From Brachycybe producta (Eukaryota; Arthropoda; Diplopoda; Playtdesmida; Andrognathidae), in NCBI GenBank assembly GCA_036925085.1, contig JAUPFP010000040.1, positions 837,939 through 901,938 of the forward strand: DNA of 64,000 nt, read 5' to 3'. Positions 11,471 to 22,670 of the stretch are shown piece by piece (position 1 is the first letter of the stretch; each line of letters opens with the position of its first letter). The notes under the pieces are model-generated. The model had not been told where the DNA came from and made no database searches. It was given only the letters and a program-made list of their open reading frames with translations. A program made the position numbers and the translations under genes.

Positions 11471-11830
11471 CCTCGTAAGCTCGGCGTTCTTCTCTTCGAT
11501 CTGCTGTTCGAGTCGCTGCATCCTATCTTCCGTAGAAACGTGCCTTTCTTGTGTCAGAGCATCCATACGATGTTTCAGTTCCTCTTGAACACCCGGCAGA
11601 CCTTCGGCTTTTCTTAAAAACTGTGATAACCTCTGTTCGGCCATCTCGAGCTTCTCTTGTAACGATCGACACCGTTCTTCTGCCATTTTCAACTGTGACT
11701 CCTTGTTAGCTAATTCGGACTCTAGCTTGTCGTTGAGGTCGTGAAGAGAGGTCGACTCTCGCTGAGCGTTAAGATACCGCTTCTCGAGAGTCGCAATACG
11801 TTCTTCTTGATCCTCTTTCTGAGCATTGTT
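11471..11830 (-). CDS. PPFIA: Liprin-alpha coiled-coil exon ([11 protein letters not shown] block)
   Basis: The second longest visible exon is 360 bp, 120 residues. It starts [20 protein letters not shown], contains [21 protein letters not shown], a [19 protein letters not shown] segment and ends EEKNAELTR. All these blocks occur in this order in known liprin-alpha coiled coils. The acceptor is TCGTAG and the donor AGG|GTCTGT; phase is 0 at both ends. The predicted structure is a continuous coiled coil, used in the family for oligomerisation and for binding active-zone partners. Confidence 0.94.
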
Positions 11831-12117
11831 CTACGAGAATATAAAAAGAAACTCGAAGTTGAGCAACGTAAAATCGCGTGATGTTCGCACTTTGAACTCG
11901 CTTTATGTAAGATTTTAACCGTTTCATTTTTTGACAATCTTAAGAGACCGTCTAAAACGCTTTTTCACGCAGACTTCCTACAAAATTTCATTGATTTAAA
12001 TTGAAAACTACAAGACTTAATAATTTTCAAGACAAAATTGTTTCAAAAATATTTTTTCCGGCGTTTAGAAAAACGCTCAAAGTTGACAAATGATTAGAAA
12101 AGCGTAGCCCGATTTTA

Positions 12118-12480
12118 AATTGTAAACGCCCCTCGAAGTCTGGTTATTCTGTCTTCCAGTAGCACAATTAAGAAGGCTCCATAAAAAAAATACTTGTGAA
12201 AAGGTAAGGTAGACGGCGCCTGCAACCTCCATATTCGGCCAACTACACTCTTTAATTAGTTGAAATCGAATGCAGCAGCCTTTTAGCTCTAAAAAAGCGT
12301 CCAAAACAACCTATTATCAGCACGTGACAAACTTACCCACAACATAGAAGTGAAGAGAGCACGTGTAGAAATATTGACGAAATTAAAAGTTTGCCACGTG
12401 AAAAAAACGAATGCGAGTATCAGTAAATATCTATGGTAAGAGGGCTAGTGGCGCCATCTAATGCTACACGTACAAAATAA
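12118..12480 (-). repeat. Dispersed repeat K, copy 1
   Basis: It shares blocks with 32240-32960 and 37818-38150: TAGCATTAGATGGCGCCACT at one end, CACGTGCTCTCTTC, TTCACGTGGCAAAC and AGGTTGCAGGCGCCATCTAC near the other. ATGGCGCC / GGCGCCAT at the two sides give a partial terminal inversion. E-box CACGTG motifs recur inside. Confidence 0.7.
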
Positions 12481-12958
12481 ATGATGTACTTCCATTCTTA
12501 AGAGAAACTGGAAATTGTTTTGGAAACTAGAAGAATAGCAGAATCACTGATGGGTATTTTCACATTGCTATCTTTCAAAATGAACTTTTTATAGACAACA
12601 ATTCGAAAAGACTTGCCTCTTTAAAGCTGAGACATTTTCAAACTTGCATAAAAAGCTTATTCTAAAAAAATATCAACATGAAAATACCCTTAAATGTTTG
12701 AGCTACCCTTCTAGTTGCTAAACACAATCAAGCTCCTCGTCATAATGCTCACGAAAGACCGAAATAATCAAGAGTTCGAAGGGCGTTTACATTTTATATC
12801 CATAACGCTCGTAAATCCACACTTTAAATCTCTTTAAATTAATCACTTAAATCGCTCTTTTAAAATATTAGATTTAAAACACACGGTAAACATTGTAAAA
12901 TACGTAAGCGAGAAACCTTCAAATACTAATAGAAATAAAGTACGGGGGAGAAAAAAAC

Positions 12959-13180
12959 CTCTTTAAGGTCCCTCTGAAGACGAGCATTCTGTTCCTGAGC
13001 TTTGATTAACTCCTTCTGTGACACTTGAAGCGACTCTTCGATCTCGCCAATCTTGCTGCTGAGTTCGGCAATCTTTCCTCGAGCGAGATTCAAATCCGTC
13101 GCTTGTTTTGCTACAGTCTCCTGAAGTTCCAGAAGGCGACCACCGGCTTCTGACTCGATGGGACCGTTCGATATCCTCTG
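12959..13180 (-). CDS. PPFIA: Liprin-alpha coiled-coil exon (LLELQETVAKQ block)
   Basis: A 222-bp exon of 74 residues contains GRLLELQETVAKQATDLNLA, two further helical turns and the end NARLQRDLKE. It corresponds to the family segment reading roughly VIELQEIISKQ...TKLQRDVRE. Heptad leucines run through the exon. The acceptor is CGAGTAG and the donor GAG|GTTTTT; both are phase 0. Only about 80 bp separate it from the linker exon at 13261. Confidence 0.93.
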
Positions 13181-13260
13181 CTACTCGAGAAAGACAAAGA
13201 AAAAAACAACGTTTAAGCAAATTGTAGAGGCTGTTAATTCCGGATCATTTGTCTTCTCAC

Positions 13261-13389
13261 TCGTGGCCTTGGCCTCGGAGGATGACCATCGTGTTCCGTA
13301 TCGATGCTACCGTTCGTGTCCTGACCATTCTCTTTGATTTTCGCATCTTCCAGAGCAGCTGGAGTCTTACCGCTCTTATATTGCGACAA
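13261..13389 (-). CDS. PPFIA: Liprin-alpha linker exon
   Basis: A 129-bp exon of 43 residues starts LSQYKSGKTPAALEDAK and ends in a proline/arginine run (PPRPRPR). In liprin-alpha proteins this position is a variable, low-complexity linker between coiled-coil segments, which fits the loss of heptad pattern here. The acceptor is TTAATAG, with a weak pyrimidine tract. The donor is CGA|GTGAGA. Both borders are phase 0, so skipping this exon would keep the frame; alternative splicing is possible but not shown. Confidence 0.88.
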
Positions 13390-13458
13390 CTATTAAAAAA
13401 AATGAAACATTAGCCACTCACGAAACAACTTTTAAGAGGCACCGCTTAAAATTTCTAC

Positions 13459-13533
13459 CTGTTCGTTGGCATTGCCGAGTTCTTCTTCGAGCGTTACGAT
13501 ACGTTCCAGAGAGACTCGTAACCGTTCGCGGAC
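13459..13533 (-). CDS. PPFIA: Liprin-alpha coiled-coil exon (VRERLR block)
   Basis: A 75-bp exon of 25 residues starts VRERLRVSLERIVTLEEEL and ends GNANEQ. It directly continues the DEK of the previous exon, matching the family order DEKVRERLR. The acceptor is TTGCAG and the donor CAG|GTAGAA; both junctions are phase 0. The heptad pattern shows that the coiled coil continues. It is too short to stand out as an ORF and is placed by homology and splice sites. Confidence 0.92.
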
Positions 13534-13614
13534 CTGCAAACAACCAATAGTAAATTGGTTTCATGATTAATTCTTAAAATCGATTAAACCAAACAAACGA
13601 GTGAATAATTTGGG

Positions 13615-13801
13615 GTTAGGCACTGGGCACACGGACCCCTTTTAGACTGCAAAATGGAGTCGGGTTGTCGCCAAAAAAACCAACCACTACGGCCGTTGTC
13701 ATACAAACACCGCAGTGAACTCAAAGTGGGTCTCTGTTTTGCCGACACAACCCGACTCCATTTTATACTCACAATGTGGTCCCCTGTGCCAAGGGCCTTA
13801 T
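13615..13801. mobile_element. Foldback MITE F, copy 1
   Basis: The left arm has GGCACTGGGCACACGGACCC and GACTGCAAAATGGAGTCGGG; the right arm is its inverse, ending GGTCCCCTGTGCCAAGGGCC. Related foldbacks with the GACTGCAAAA core are at about 20053-20330, 21352-21545 and 46303-46477. The long intron 13534-15070 contains further degenerate pieces (14090-14180). Confidence 0.65.
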
Positions 13802-15040
13802 AGAATGCACCCACAAAGCATTTCAAAATTTATGAAGATTTCAACATTAAATAATTCTATTGTTTTCGTTTTTTAACTCCTTGTTACCAAAAGAAAATAT
13901 CAGGTCCTTGGAAAACAGACAACTACTTTAACCGCTGATCGACTGGAAAAACAAGTCGGGTTGTCGCTTGATATATCAACGGTTCGGAACTGGTAGAACC
14001 GGTTCGTCAATTACTAACACTGACAGAACTGATAAGAACTGGTTCCTAACCGAGTAGAAAAGGTTCTGTTCTACCCATTGCCACCTTTAGGTGTCGCCAA
14101 AATCGACCACGAGTCTACTGCGATGGTTAGACTACGGCTGAGTTAACTGCAAAAAAGTGGTCACATTTGGCGACAATAACGACTTCAGTAGCCATTCAAG
14201 ACAAATATTTCTTGAATGACTGAACAACATCAAAAGATGCCCTCTCACGGGTGGTCAGAAAGAAAGACCACCATCCGACTACAGAAGTTAAAAACTTGTT
14301 GTCGGCACCGTTCCACCCACCCAGTCCCGCGGAATCCATCCGCTAACACTGTACCGGCACCAAAATTGCAAAAAAACTGTGCTGATCGCAGGTAACTGCG
14401 GATCTCGGCCTCAGTTTTTCGTCTCCGTGTACCGTCTTCTCCGCACATTTTTCCTGTCCACACGCAACGTCTTGAATTACGCTGGCAAAAAAACATTTGC
14501 GTGTGGACCGGCCCTTTAAAGAGAAAGATGATGTTAAAACCATAGTGGTACCCTAGTGTGCACTGAAAAAGTTTGCTAAAAACACACAAAACGTATTGAA
14601 GTGTAAACACGATTGTGCGACCTGACGCATTTGTTGACCAAGAAAACCTAATATTCTCTGAAATACACGATGTTGCGGCGGCCACTTAAGTTAGATCAAG
14701 TTTATTTCGATTTAGATAAAGAGTTACTACTACTACGAAGAAGAAAAAAAACACCACTAGATAGCAAATATAAATAAAAATAACCGAGAAGTGGTTCATT
14801 TCGTTTTCACGACACATATTTACCCGGCACGAAATAAAAGTGACACTTGGGAATTATATAAAAAAAAATTCCGTATGTCAACCTGAACGAATAAGTAGAA
14901 GACGAGACTGTAAAAAAAAATTGCGATCTCTTAAGAAACAAATCGATTTTTGTTCCTTTTTTTTTTTGGCTGCCGAGATTTTTTTAGAAAAAAAAAAAAT
15001 CTTCCGAAAAAAAAATTATGATAAAAAAAAAGTTGGATTA

Positions 15041-15235
<195 letters not shown>

Positions 15236-16264
15236 CTAAAGAAAAAAAGAAAAGAAAAAAAAAAAACATTTCGCAAGATTTTCGGACAAATTTTCGAGGA
15301 TCCACGCGTCGTTTTTAGGGCCTGCTTCACTCGAACCACTTTATGGCACCACATAAGAGTAATTAATCGTTAACAGATCCTTGATTACATAGAAAAGAGT
15401 TCGCACGCGCCGTCTTTTTGGCACCGCAAGTGGCGAAGAGTGGGGAAGTGGTTGAGGAACTGTCGTGTAGCTGGTTGAATTACAACCACATGTTGCAGTC
15501 GACCACTAAACGTCGCTTGTTTGTCTGTGAACGCTGTAAGGTCCACTTCACACGGAACACTGTGTGGCACAACATAAAGTAATTTTATTTAGCAGACCAC
15601 TGAATACAGTGTTCAAACGAGCCACCGCCTTTTTTTTTTTGACAGCGCAGGGGCGATGAGTGGCTGTGTCCTACTACAAGTGGCGACCACCACCTATTTG
15701 TCAGTGATGACCAACATCATACCAGTATAGCGGCCCCGCACTTACAGCAGGTCATTGCTTTCAAACGTAGTTCGTGTTAAGCAAGCTGCGTCAACCACTT
15801 TATGACCCAACAAAGCAGCGCCACAAAGTGGTCCGTGTACAGAAAACCTATTTAAGTTGTTGGCAAATAAGAACTTTCTACACAACAGCAACTTTTTACA
15901 TTAAGTGTTATTCAGAACATTTATTTTTGTCATTTTCTTCAAAGTTTCTCTTTTTCCACCGATTCTTTTAGATCATGAGTTCATCAACCTTATTTTGTGT
16001 GGGCCACAAGGGGCCACACTAGCTAGAGTGGCTCTCGACACTATGAACAACATAACTTGTCATAAAACAGCACCAATTGTTTCTTAATTTGCATTTGTTG
16101 CATGCACAGTTTACTTTTATCTATCTCTATCACCTTCAAACTCGCTCTCTCACTCTCTCTGAATCTACTTATTGAAATCTTGGTTGTCTGCAGTTGAAAA
16201 TTCTCACTTTTATAAGCTTACGGTGCTAAAAATGCCGCACTGTAAATGTGTTTAGCATAAAACT

Positions 16265-16345
16265 GTGTGTGTGAGAGAGAGAAAGAGAGAGAGAGAGAGG
16301 AGAGACAGCGAGAGAAAAAAAAGAGAGAGAGAGAGAGAGAGACAT
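16265..16345. repeat. GA-rich microsatellite
   Basis: Interrupted (GA)n with GT at the start. It lies in the intron between the exons at 15235 and 19510. The 15236-16260 stretch before it shows no recognised gene. Confidence 0.8.
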
Positions 16346-16594
16346 CAGAAGACTCAAGAATATATGAGAGATAGAGAAGATAAAAGTCGTAAAAAATATG
16401 GACAATTGTTGCACATTTCCGAAATGTCTATAATAAGCTGTAGAGACTCCAGAACGGTGCTGCAGACACAATTCAAAAGAGAAAATAAAAACAACTAATC
16501 AAGGGAGATGATAAAAAAAAGTCCTTCGTACACGCCTCCCTCTGCCTTTCTATCTTACCAGAATACCGCTGCCCTTCTAGCTCGCTCTCCACCC

Positions 16595-16765
16595 GGCCTT
16601 CTCGCTCCCCAAACCGCCCTTCTCGCACCCCAAACCCCCCTTCTCGCTCCCCAAACCCCCCTTCTCGCTCCCCCAAACCCCCCTTCTCGCTCCCCCAAAC
16701 CCCCCTTCTCGCTCCCCCAAACCGCCCTTCTCGCTCCCCAAACCGCCCTTCTCGCTCCTGAGTCC
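16595..16765. repeat. 21-bp minisatellite (about 8 units)
   Basis: The unit is CCCTTCTCGCTCCCCAAACC plus one base, repeated with C-run length changes. Because the unit is about 21 bp, several frames remain open and give peptides such as LLAPQTP repeats; these are not genes. Confidence 0.9.
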
Positions 16766-17139
16766 CAACCCATCTCTCGCTACCAATCTCTTTTCAAGCG
16801 TTGAATTGATGAATAAAACTGACGACAAAAATATAGGTCTGCCAGACTTTCACTTTATATTACTAATAATAGTTTAGTGTTTTTTTTTTAGATTTTTGTT
16901 TATATTTCGATGTTTTTGGTTTGTTTTAGATATTTCGATTTTTTTTTTTAATTTTCATATTTCGATTTTATTTGGATATTTCTATTTTTCGATATTTTCC
17001 ATACTTCCCCCCCCCCCCCCATTTTGTCGGTAATTTAAAATTTTCAATTTTTTTCGGTTTTTCGACATTTTGATTTTTTGATATTTCGGTTTTTCGTTTG
17101 GTTCGTCGTTTGTTTGTTTGTTTTTGTCTGAAATATTTG

Positions 17140-17300
17140 AAAATATAATTCACACTAGACGGGGATTAGGAACCCATGACCAACATTACCTTTGATTGAG
17201 AGTCCGAGACACTAACCCACTAAAACAAGGTGTAATTGTGTCTTGTGTTGTTGGTGTAGTACCAATAACACAAGACACAATTACATCTTGTTTGACTTTT
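17140..17300 (-). mobile_element. tRNA-derived SINE, copy 1
   Basis: On the minus strand an A-box-like TAGTG..TGGGTTAGTGTCTCGG and a B-box-like GGGTTCCTAATCCCC lie in a tRNA-like head, followed by GTGAATTATATTTTCAAATA. Related copies are at 25600-25735, 28370-28505, 28965-29045 (partial) and 39900-40045. They share GACCAACATTACCTTTGGTT and CACAAGACAC on plus. Confidence 0.7.
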
Positions 17301-17774
17301 TACTTTTTAGACCTTTTTTTTTTTTCATAAAAGTGAAGTACCATTAAAAAAAATACATGTTTTTTGTTTAATTTTCTTGTTTTCAATATACCATTAAAAA
17401 CAATTTTTGTAAATATCGACACCAATTTCGATTTTTTTCAAAATATCGCCAGCCCTACTTTTATTCTATCTTACCTTTATCTCACTATCTCTCTCACCAC
17501 CACCTGTCACTCAAGTGTCTCTCTGTCACTATAATATCTATCCATTTCTCTTATCTTCCACCTCAAGTCTTTTTTTTTTCACCATCTATCTCTCTCTCAA
17601 CCCCACGTTAATGTTCAACCAACTTAATGCAACAGACGTTTTACGATCCATCGAAAGAAGTGAAGAAGACCCAGAAAGAAATCTAAAGTCTTCCTAATAT
17701 TACATTTACAATCTAATCATAATTCCCCTCACAAATAATCTCCGTTCTCGCGGGTTCGCTCGAGAACAGTGGGA

Positions 17775-17801
17775 GGGGAGGGGGGGGGGGGGGGGGGGGG
17801 A
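17775..17801. repeat. G homopolymer tract
   Basis: A run of G broken only once. Length in the assembly may be unreliable. Confidence 0.8.
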
Positions 17802-17969
17802 AATCCGAAATGCGAGAGAGACACACAAAAAGACGTTTTTCCTTTTACCTCCCCGCTTCGTAAAAACAAAACTCGCAACCAAAACAGAAAATATAAACTT
17901 ATGTTTGTAAACAGGCAGAAATGGAAAACGAGAATTAGCTTCTTTCTGTCTTGCTTCCTCCTTTGTTAA

Positions 17970-19449
17970 TCAGAAGAAGCTAAATATCGCAAAATTACTT
18001 CGAAAAATCTCCACAAAGAGCGCTAGCATCGTTTTTCTATTGAGCACATAGACCCAATGTTAAAGAAAAAAATGTTTAATTTTTAAAATCCACAGTCGAG
18101 GCTGCAATATTTTTATTTTTCATATTTAAAGTTTACCTATTTTGATGGTTCAAAGTGCAATGTGCACCTTAAATATAAGCTGATCGAGTGATAGAATGAC
18201 AAAAAATTGGAAAGTGCGGTTCTATATTAAAAACTATTTCAAAATCGCGAATTTCTAACTCTTATGTTAAACTCCATTGAGTACCGCGCTCATAAGCAAA
18301 AAACATCCATTAGAATACTCGTAAAAATACGTAAAAATAATTTAAAAAAAAAAAAAAAACAGAAAAAAAATCAGCACGTTCGCCAATGTGTTGGCGTCAC
18401 TGTGGTTTAATTGTGGTTTTTTAAAATTATTTTTAGGTATTTTTTTACCAACATTTTAATGGATGTTATTTTGCTTACGAGCATGTACTCAATGGAGTTT
18501 AACATAAGAGTTAGAAATTCGCGCTTTTGAAATAGTTTTTAAAAATAGAAGGACACTTACCAATTTTTTGTAATTCTATCACTAGATCAGCATATATTTA
18601 AGGTACACATTGCACTTGGAACAGTGACGTAACTAGGCTTGGTTGCGCACCCCCCCCCCCCCACACACACACTTAAAACTTTGCGCCCCCTTCCCTTCCT
18701 CTCCAAATAGCCCTCATACTGGGTGGACGTACTATTTTGATGAACGGCGGAACAGGTCTGAACAACGCAACAGTAGGAATAGTCAGAAGGTTAGGAAAGG
18801 TTAGGAAATCAAGCTTGTTGCAGGGGGTCTGGGGGGCACGGCCCCCCAGTTTTAAAGAATTATTAAAACAAATTTGTCCGTTGTTCCCGTTAATCAAATT
18901 AGAGAACAGTCGAACAATGGACTAATTTGATTTAATAAATCTTTAAAAACTGGAGGCTGCACCCCCCAACCACCCTGCAACGAACTTAATTTAACTAAAC
19001 CTAACCTTCCGACTGTTTCTACTATTTTTCCGACTGTTCCTACTATTTTTCCGACTATTCCTACCGTTGTTCCGACCGTTCCGCTGTGCCCATTGATCTC
19101 TATGAAGATTTACTGGTGCAAGTATGTAGTTTTTAAAAGTAAATATTAAATGAAAGTCGATTTATTTTCGAAATTAACTGAATAATTTAAGCGAGCGATT
19201 TTCATTTCGTTTTTTTGCGCAACCAAACCTCCTGCGCCCCCCCCCCCTTGCAGTTGCGGGTCTTGCGGTTGCCTTGCTACGCCTCTGACTTGGAACCATC
19301 AAAATTGGACAACTTTAATTATGAAAAATAAACATATTGCCATCGCGACTGCTGTGTATTTTAAAAATTAACCTTTTTTCTTCAACATTGGGTCTATGGG
19401 TCCAATAGAAAAACGATGCTAGCGCAAAGTAATTTTGTGATGTATCCTC
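17970..19449. mobile_element. TTAA-flanked foldback element T, copy 1 (with hAT insertion)
   Basis: About 800 bp of its own sequence form a palindrome: the left arm has CACAAAGAGCGCTAGCATCG and ATTTTTCATATTTAAAG, the right arm the inverse. The right outer end is followed by TTAA (19450-19453), with TTAA also near the left (17966-17969). A 666-bp hAT-like element with target duplication ACTTGGAA is inserted in the right arm. Other copies are at 26921-27708, 39773-40732 and about 55112-55928. TTAA duplication is known for piggyBac and Kolobok; the termini (GAGGCTAC) do not look like piggyBac. Confidence 0.7.
18622..19287. mobile_element. Non-autonomous hAT element in T copy 1
   Basis: Termini CAGTGACGTAACTAGG and CCTTGCTACGCCTCTG are imperfect inverted repeats of hAT type. 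The 8-bp target duplication ACTTGGAA is exact (18614-18621 and 19288-19295). Removing it restores the arm sequence of element T. No transposase remains. Confidence 0.9.
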
Positions 19450-19509
19450 TTAAAGATAAAAAAAAAGACAAAGGATTAATTATTATTATTATTCGAAAAA
19501 TACACAAAC

Positions 19510-19611
19510 CCTGGTGTTATTTCTTTCAGCCTTTAGTTCAGAGATCTCCTCATCGCGTTCCAACACTTGCTCTCGAGCGTGGTTAAGTTCCTTGGTTAGT
19601 GTTGCAAACTC
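19510..19611 (-). CDS. PPFIA: Liprin-alpha coiled-coil exon (EFATLTKEL block)
   Basis: This 102-bp, 34-residue exon starts [15 protein letters not shown] and ends [10 protein letters not shown]. It is one of the best conserved blocks of the liprin-alpha N-terminal coiled coil. On the minus strand the acceptor is a pyrimidine-rich stretch ending CTCAG, directly before GAG TTT. The donor is AGG|GTTTGT. Phase is 0 at both ends. It is the most 5' exon I can place with confidence. In relatives the preceding exon ends in a glutamine codon. Immediately upstream in the intron lies a degenerate minisatellite (about 19690-20010). Confidence 0.93.
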
Positions 19612-19689
19612 CTGAGAAAAAGACAAAAAAAAAAAGGCAAACAAAAGAATTAAAATCAGTAAGATTTTTGTCAAAAGGTGGCGCTGAGA

Positions 19690-20010
19690 ACAAGCGCCAA
19701 ATAAAATATAGGCCTACAAATAGAATAAGCGCCAAATAAAAACGAGCAATAAAACAAAGCTAGCGCCAAATTGAATAAACGCCGACCTGAATAAGCGCCG
19801 CCCCTGAATAAGCACTGAACCGAATAAGCGCCAAACTGAACAAGCGCCAATTTGAAGAAACGCCAATTAGAATACGCGCCAAATAAAAAGTGCGATAAAA
19901 CAGACCGATAGCACCAAATTGAATAAACGCTGAACTGAATCAGCGCCGAAACTGAATAAGCTCCAAACTGAACAAGCGTCAAATAGAAGCAACGCCAAAC
20001 ACCAATTTTT
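19690..20010. repeat. Degenerate minisatellite, about 17-bp unit
   Basis: Units resemble GAATAAGCGCCAAACTG, with a higher-order repetition (AAATAAAAACGAGCAATAAAAC near 19735 and again near 19880). It lies just upstream of the liprin exon at 19611. A 116-codon minus ORF reading LVQFGAYS-type repeats is a by-product. Confidence 0.75.
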
Positions 20011-20052
20011 TTAAGTTTCAAATAAAACTAGCAAAAAAATAGGAATCCCACA

Positions 20053-20330
20053 GACAAGCGACTTTTAGTGCTCGAGTAAGACTGCAAAAAGTGGTCGGGT
20101 GTGTGGCCGAAACCGACCACCCGCATTGCCGTTATACAACTCCTTGTTGTTGTTCTTTCAACTATACATCAATAAACCACATCTAAACCACTGACTGTTG
20201 ACTCGAGTGGTCGCGGTTTTGGCCACACGCCGACCAAATATTTGAAGTCCACCTTTGACAACTACTTGTAGTTCATCTCAACCACTAAACGTCGCTCGTC
20301 TGTGAACGTCCATAAATCAGCCCTTAAAAG
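20053..20330. mobile_element. Foldback MITE F, copy 2
   Basis: The left arm has GACTGCAAAAAGTGGTCGGG and TGGCCGAAACCGACCAC; the right arm has GAGTGGTCGCGGTTTTGGCC and its companion pieces. It is diverged. The rest of 20330-21130 shows no gene. Confidence 0.55.
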
Positions 20331-21133
20331 CAGCAAATAACGCATCCAGTTTTACTCCGTTAAATATATATTTCATCACCATTCATTTACTATTCTAGTT
20401 TTCTAACAAACTTTGATGTTCTTTGCGCTCGAACGCGTTTATCGAACAACTTTTCCACCACCAAACATCCATCCAGCAAAATCTCGTCGACACTCTTCGA
20501 AATCGGTTTTTCTTTTTCTTTTTCTAGCCTCAACCCAACCCCCACAGAGGAGGTTTCGCTAGCTTCGAACGCAAAAATAAAACCTTTCCAATTTTGAGCA
20601 GCAGGGAAGTTTGGAACCGCAGAGATAACCGGGTTTCACTTTCACCTCTTTTTTTTCTTCTCTCTTCTCGTTACGTTTCGCTACTTTTGATTCAATTACC
20701 AAATTTCTTACGACCACCATTCATTTTTCTTTCATGTGTAACAACCAAAAACATCAACATTGTTGGGCCTTAAAAGCGAGACCCCTTTACGACCTCTGTG
20801 GCTCCGACACTTCCCAAAAAAAAAAAAAAAGCAGCATGTGGTAGAAGAGTTTTCCGCTTCCATCATTGTCTACACGGAGTTATAATAATAAGTAATATTC
20901 CGCCATCTCCCCCCCCCCTTCTCTCCGCAAGTGAATCACTTGCAGATTTTCAAGTGTGCCGATCCCTGTGGCTATAATTACTAAGGCCCAGCTTCACAAG
21001 GACCACTTTTTAAAAGCCACTGGCACGGAAATGAAAAGTTATACAGAACGGAAACTTGATCATTTTTTTCTGTGACAAGAGAGTTTCTTCTGGGCATAGA
21101 TGATCTATGCGGCGGAACCACTGACTTTCTTTG

Positions 21134-21340
21134 ACAGGCAGTTAGAAATAGAAGAGAACTTCAGTTGGCTCCGCCCTTGTTATGACGACCGGCAACTTCT
21201 AATTGGCTGGTTATGAAGTCTGACGTCACATGCTCCGCCCTTTTCAACGTCAAACTACATAACCAGGCAATTAGAAGTTGCCAGTCGTCATAAAAAGGGC
21301 AGAGCCAACTGAAGTTTTGACCTTATTTCTAACTGCCTGT
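21134..21340. mobile_element. Palindromic MITE A1
   Basis: 207 bp with ACAGGCAGTTAGAAAT and its inverse at the ends, TTGGCTCCGCCC and its inverse in the arms, CTTCTAATTGG repeats and a central TGACGTCA. No clear target duplication at this copy. Confidence 0.85.
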
Positions 21341-21351
21341 TTGCAACCTTT

Positions 21352-21545
21352 CTTAGAGCCTTTTCACACAAACCACTTTTAGTGGTCGAGTTTGACTGTA
21401 AAATTTAGTCGATTTTTCCATCAAAAACCGACACTAAGACCACTTTCCAACCACAGATGTAGACTCGAGCGGTCGATTTCGTCGACAAGCCCACTACATT
21501 TTTGCAGTCTAACTCGACCACAAAAAGTAGTTTGCGTGATATGAA
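21352..21545. mobile_element. Foldback MITE F, copy 3
   Basis: Arms CACTTTTAGTGGTCGAGTTT and AACTCGACCACAAAAAGTAG are near-inverse. Same family as 13615-13801. Confidence 0.6.
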
Positions 21546-21656
21546 AGCATTTTTTTTTTAGATAACACGAACTTCAAGCGTAAACAAAACTTCCTCTGAA
21601 CTCAGCAGATGGCAGCACTGCTTATACAAGTGTTAAAAAAAAACATTTTCACCTGA

Positions 21657-21904
21657 AGCAGAACAAGATGTATAATACAGGTGCAGGTTTTGACCACTCC
21701 ATTGCCGGACAATCGACTACGAATTAACTGCTGTAGCCCACAATCGGATCCAACTAAACCGTCCATTAGAAAAGCACTTCCATCTGCGTCACCACCAAGA
21801 GTGCAACAGTTCTGCAGGGCTTTCAGTAAACCACCGATAGGTGGTGCTTGCATCAGGTGACCCCCCCCCCCCCCTCTACTATCTATACATGTAGAGATGT
21901 CCAC
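21657..21904 (-). other. Unexplained minus-strand ORF with splice donor
   Basis: About 82 codons are open on the minus strand from 21904, running through a C/G homopolymer into GGLLKALQNCCTLGG, then DGSAFLMDGLVG and ending LLQ at CAG|GTGAAA. The donor is good and phase 0. The composition is less AT-rich than the surroundings. I recognise no family and see no heptad pattern, so it is not the missing liprin N-terminus. It may be a transposon fragment, an exon of another isoform, or chance. Confidence 0.2.
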
Positions 21905-22202
21905 AACACACGGAATTCGATGCGAGAGTCACACAAACTTACACAGTTCAAAATTAAATCTACCACCCGTAGAAATCAACAGAATTGTCAGATGTATATT
22001 TGATTATATCCTTCTCTGAGTTGTGTGAAACCAAGGTTATCTTTATAAAGGTTACGTAAAAAGCGGCCATGTTCATTCGGTCACATGACACAGCGACTTA
22101 CAAAAGTTTTTTTTTTTTTCAAAAATCCTACTCATCCTACTCAAGAGAAAGTTGTGTTCAAAAAGCTTAAGAGGCTATCAAAGGCATGAAGAAAATGAGT
22201 AT

Positions 22203-22660
22203 GATGCAATACCTAGTATAGCCGTTTAACATGGTGCGTGTGTTCGGTTTTTGTTTAATCGTTCTTTTCGCGTCCAGTTACGTTCGAAACGTAATTTAAA
22301 GTGTAATAAGTACTCAAATATACTGTGAATCCACTGATACGTTTGCAAAACCTAGTTATGATTTCCTTCTATTTTTAAAAGAAGTTTGAAAATGGCCTAC
22401 ATGCTAATTTTCCATAGACGAATAGATTGCGTTTCTAATCGCCTATGGAAATAAGTATGTAGGCCATTTTCAAAATTATTTTAAAAATAGAAAGAACCAT
22501 AACTACGTTTTGAAAACGTATCAGTGGATTCACAGTATATTTGAGTGCTTATTGCACTTTAAATTACGTTTCAAACGTAACTGTGCGTGAAAAGCGAGAA
22601 TTGTAAACTAAAACCAAGCACAAACCATGTTAAACAGCTGTACACAGATATTGCATCATC
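22203..22660. mobile_element. Foldback element, ~458 bp
   Basis: The ends GATGCAATACCTAGTATAGC and its near-inverse GTGTAC..ATATTGCATC enclose arms with TACTGTGAATCCACTGATAC and its inverse GTATCAGTGGATTCACAGTA. The centre holds TATGGAAA pieces. No coding content. Confidence 0.7.
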
Positions 22661-22670
22661 GTAATATCAT

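Noticed and set aside
16508..16828. Repetitive ORFs (LLAPQTP, GERE) as structural proteins
   Set aside because: Products of a 21-bp minisatellite that is open in several frames on both strands.
19671..20021. 116-codon minus ORF with FGAYS repeats as an upstream liprin exon
   Set aside because: Encoded by a degenerate minisatellite, no coiled-coil pattern, no matching splice donor.
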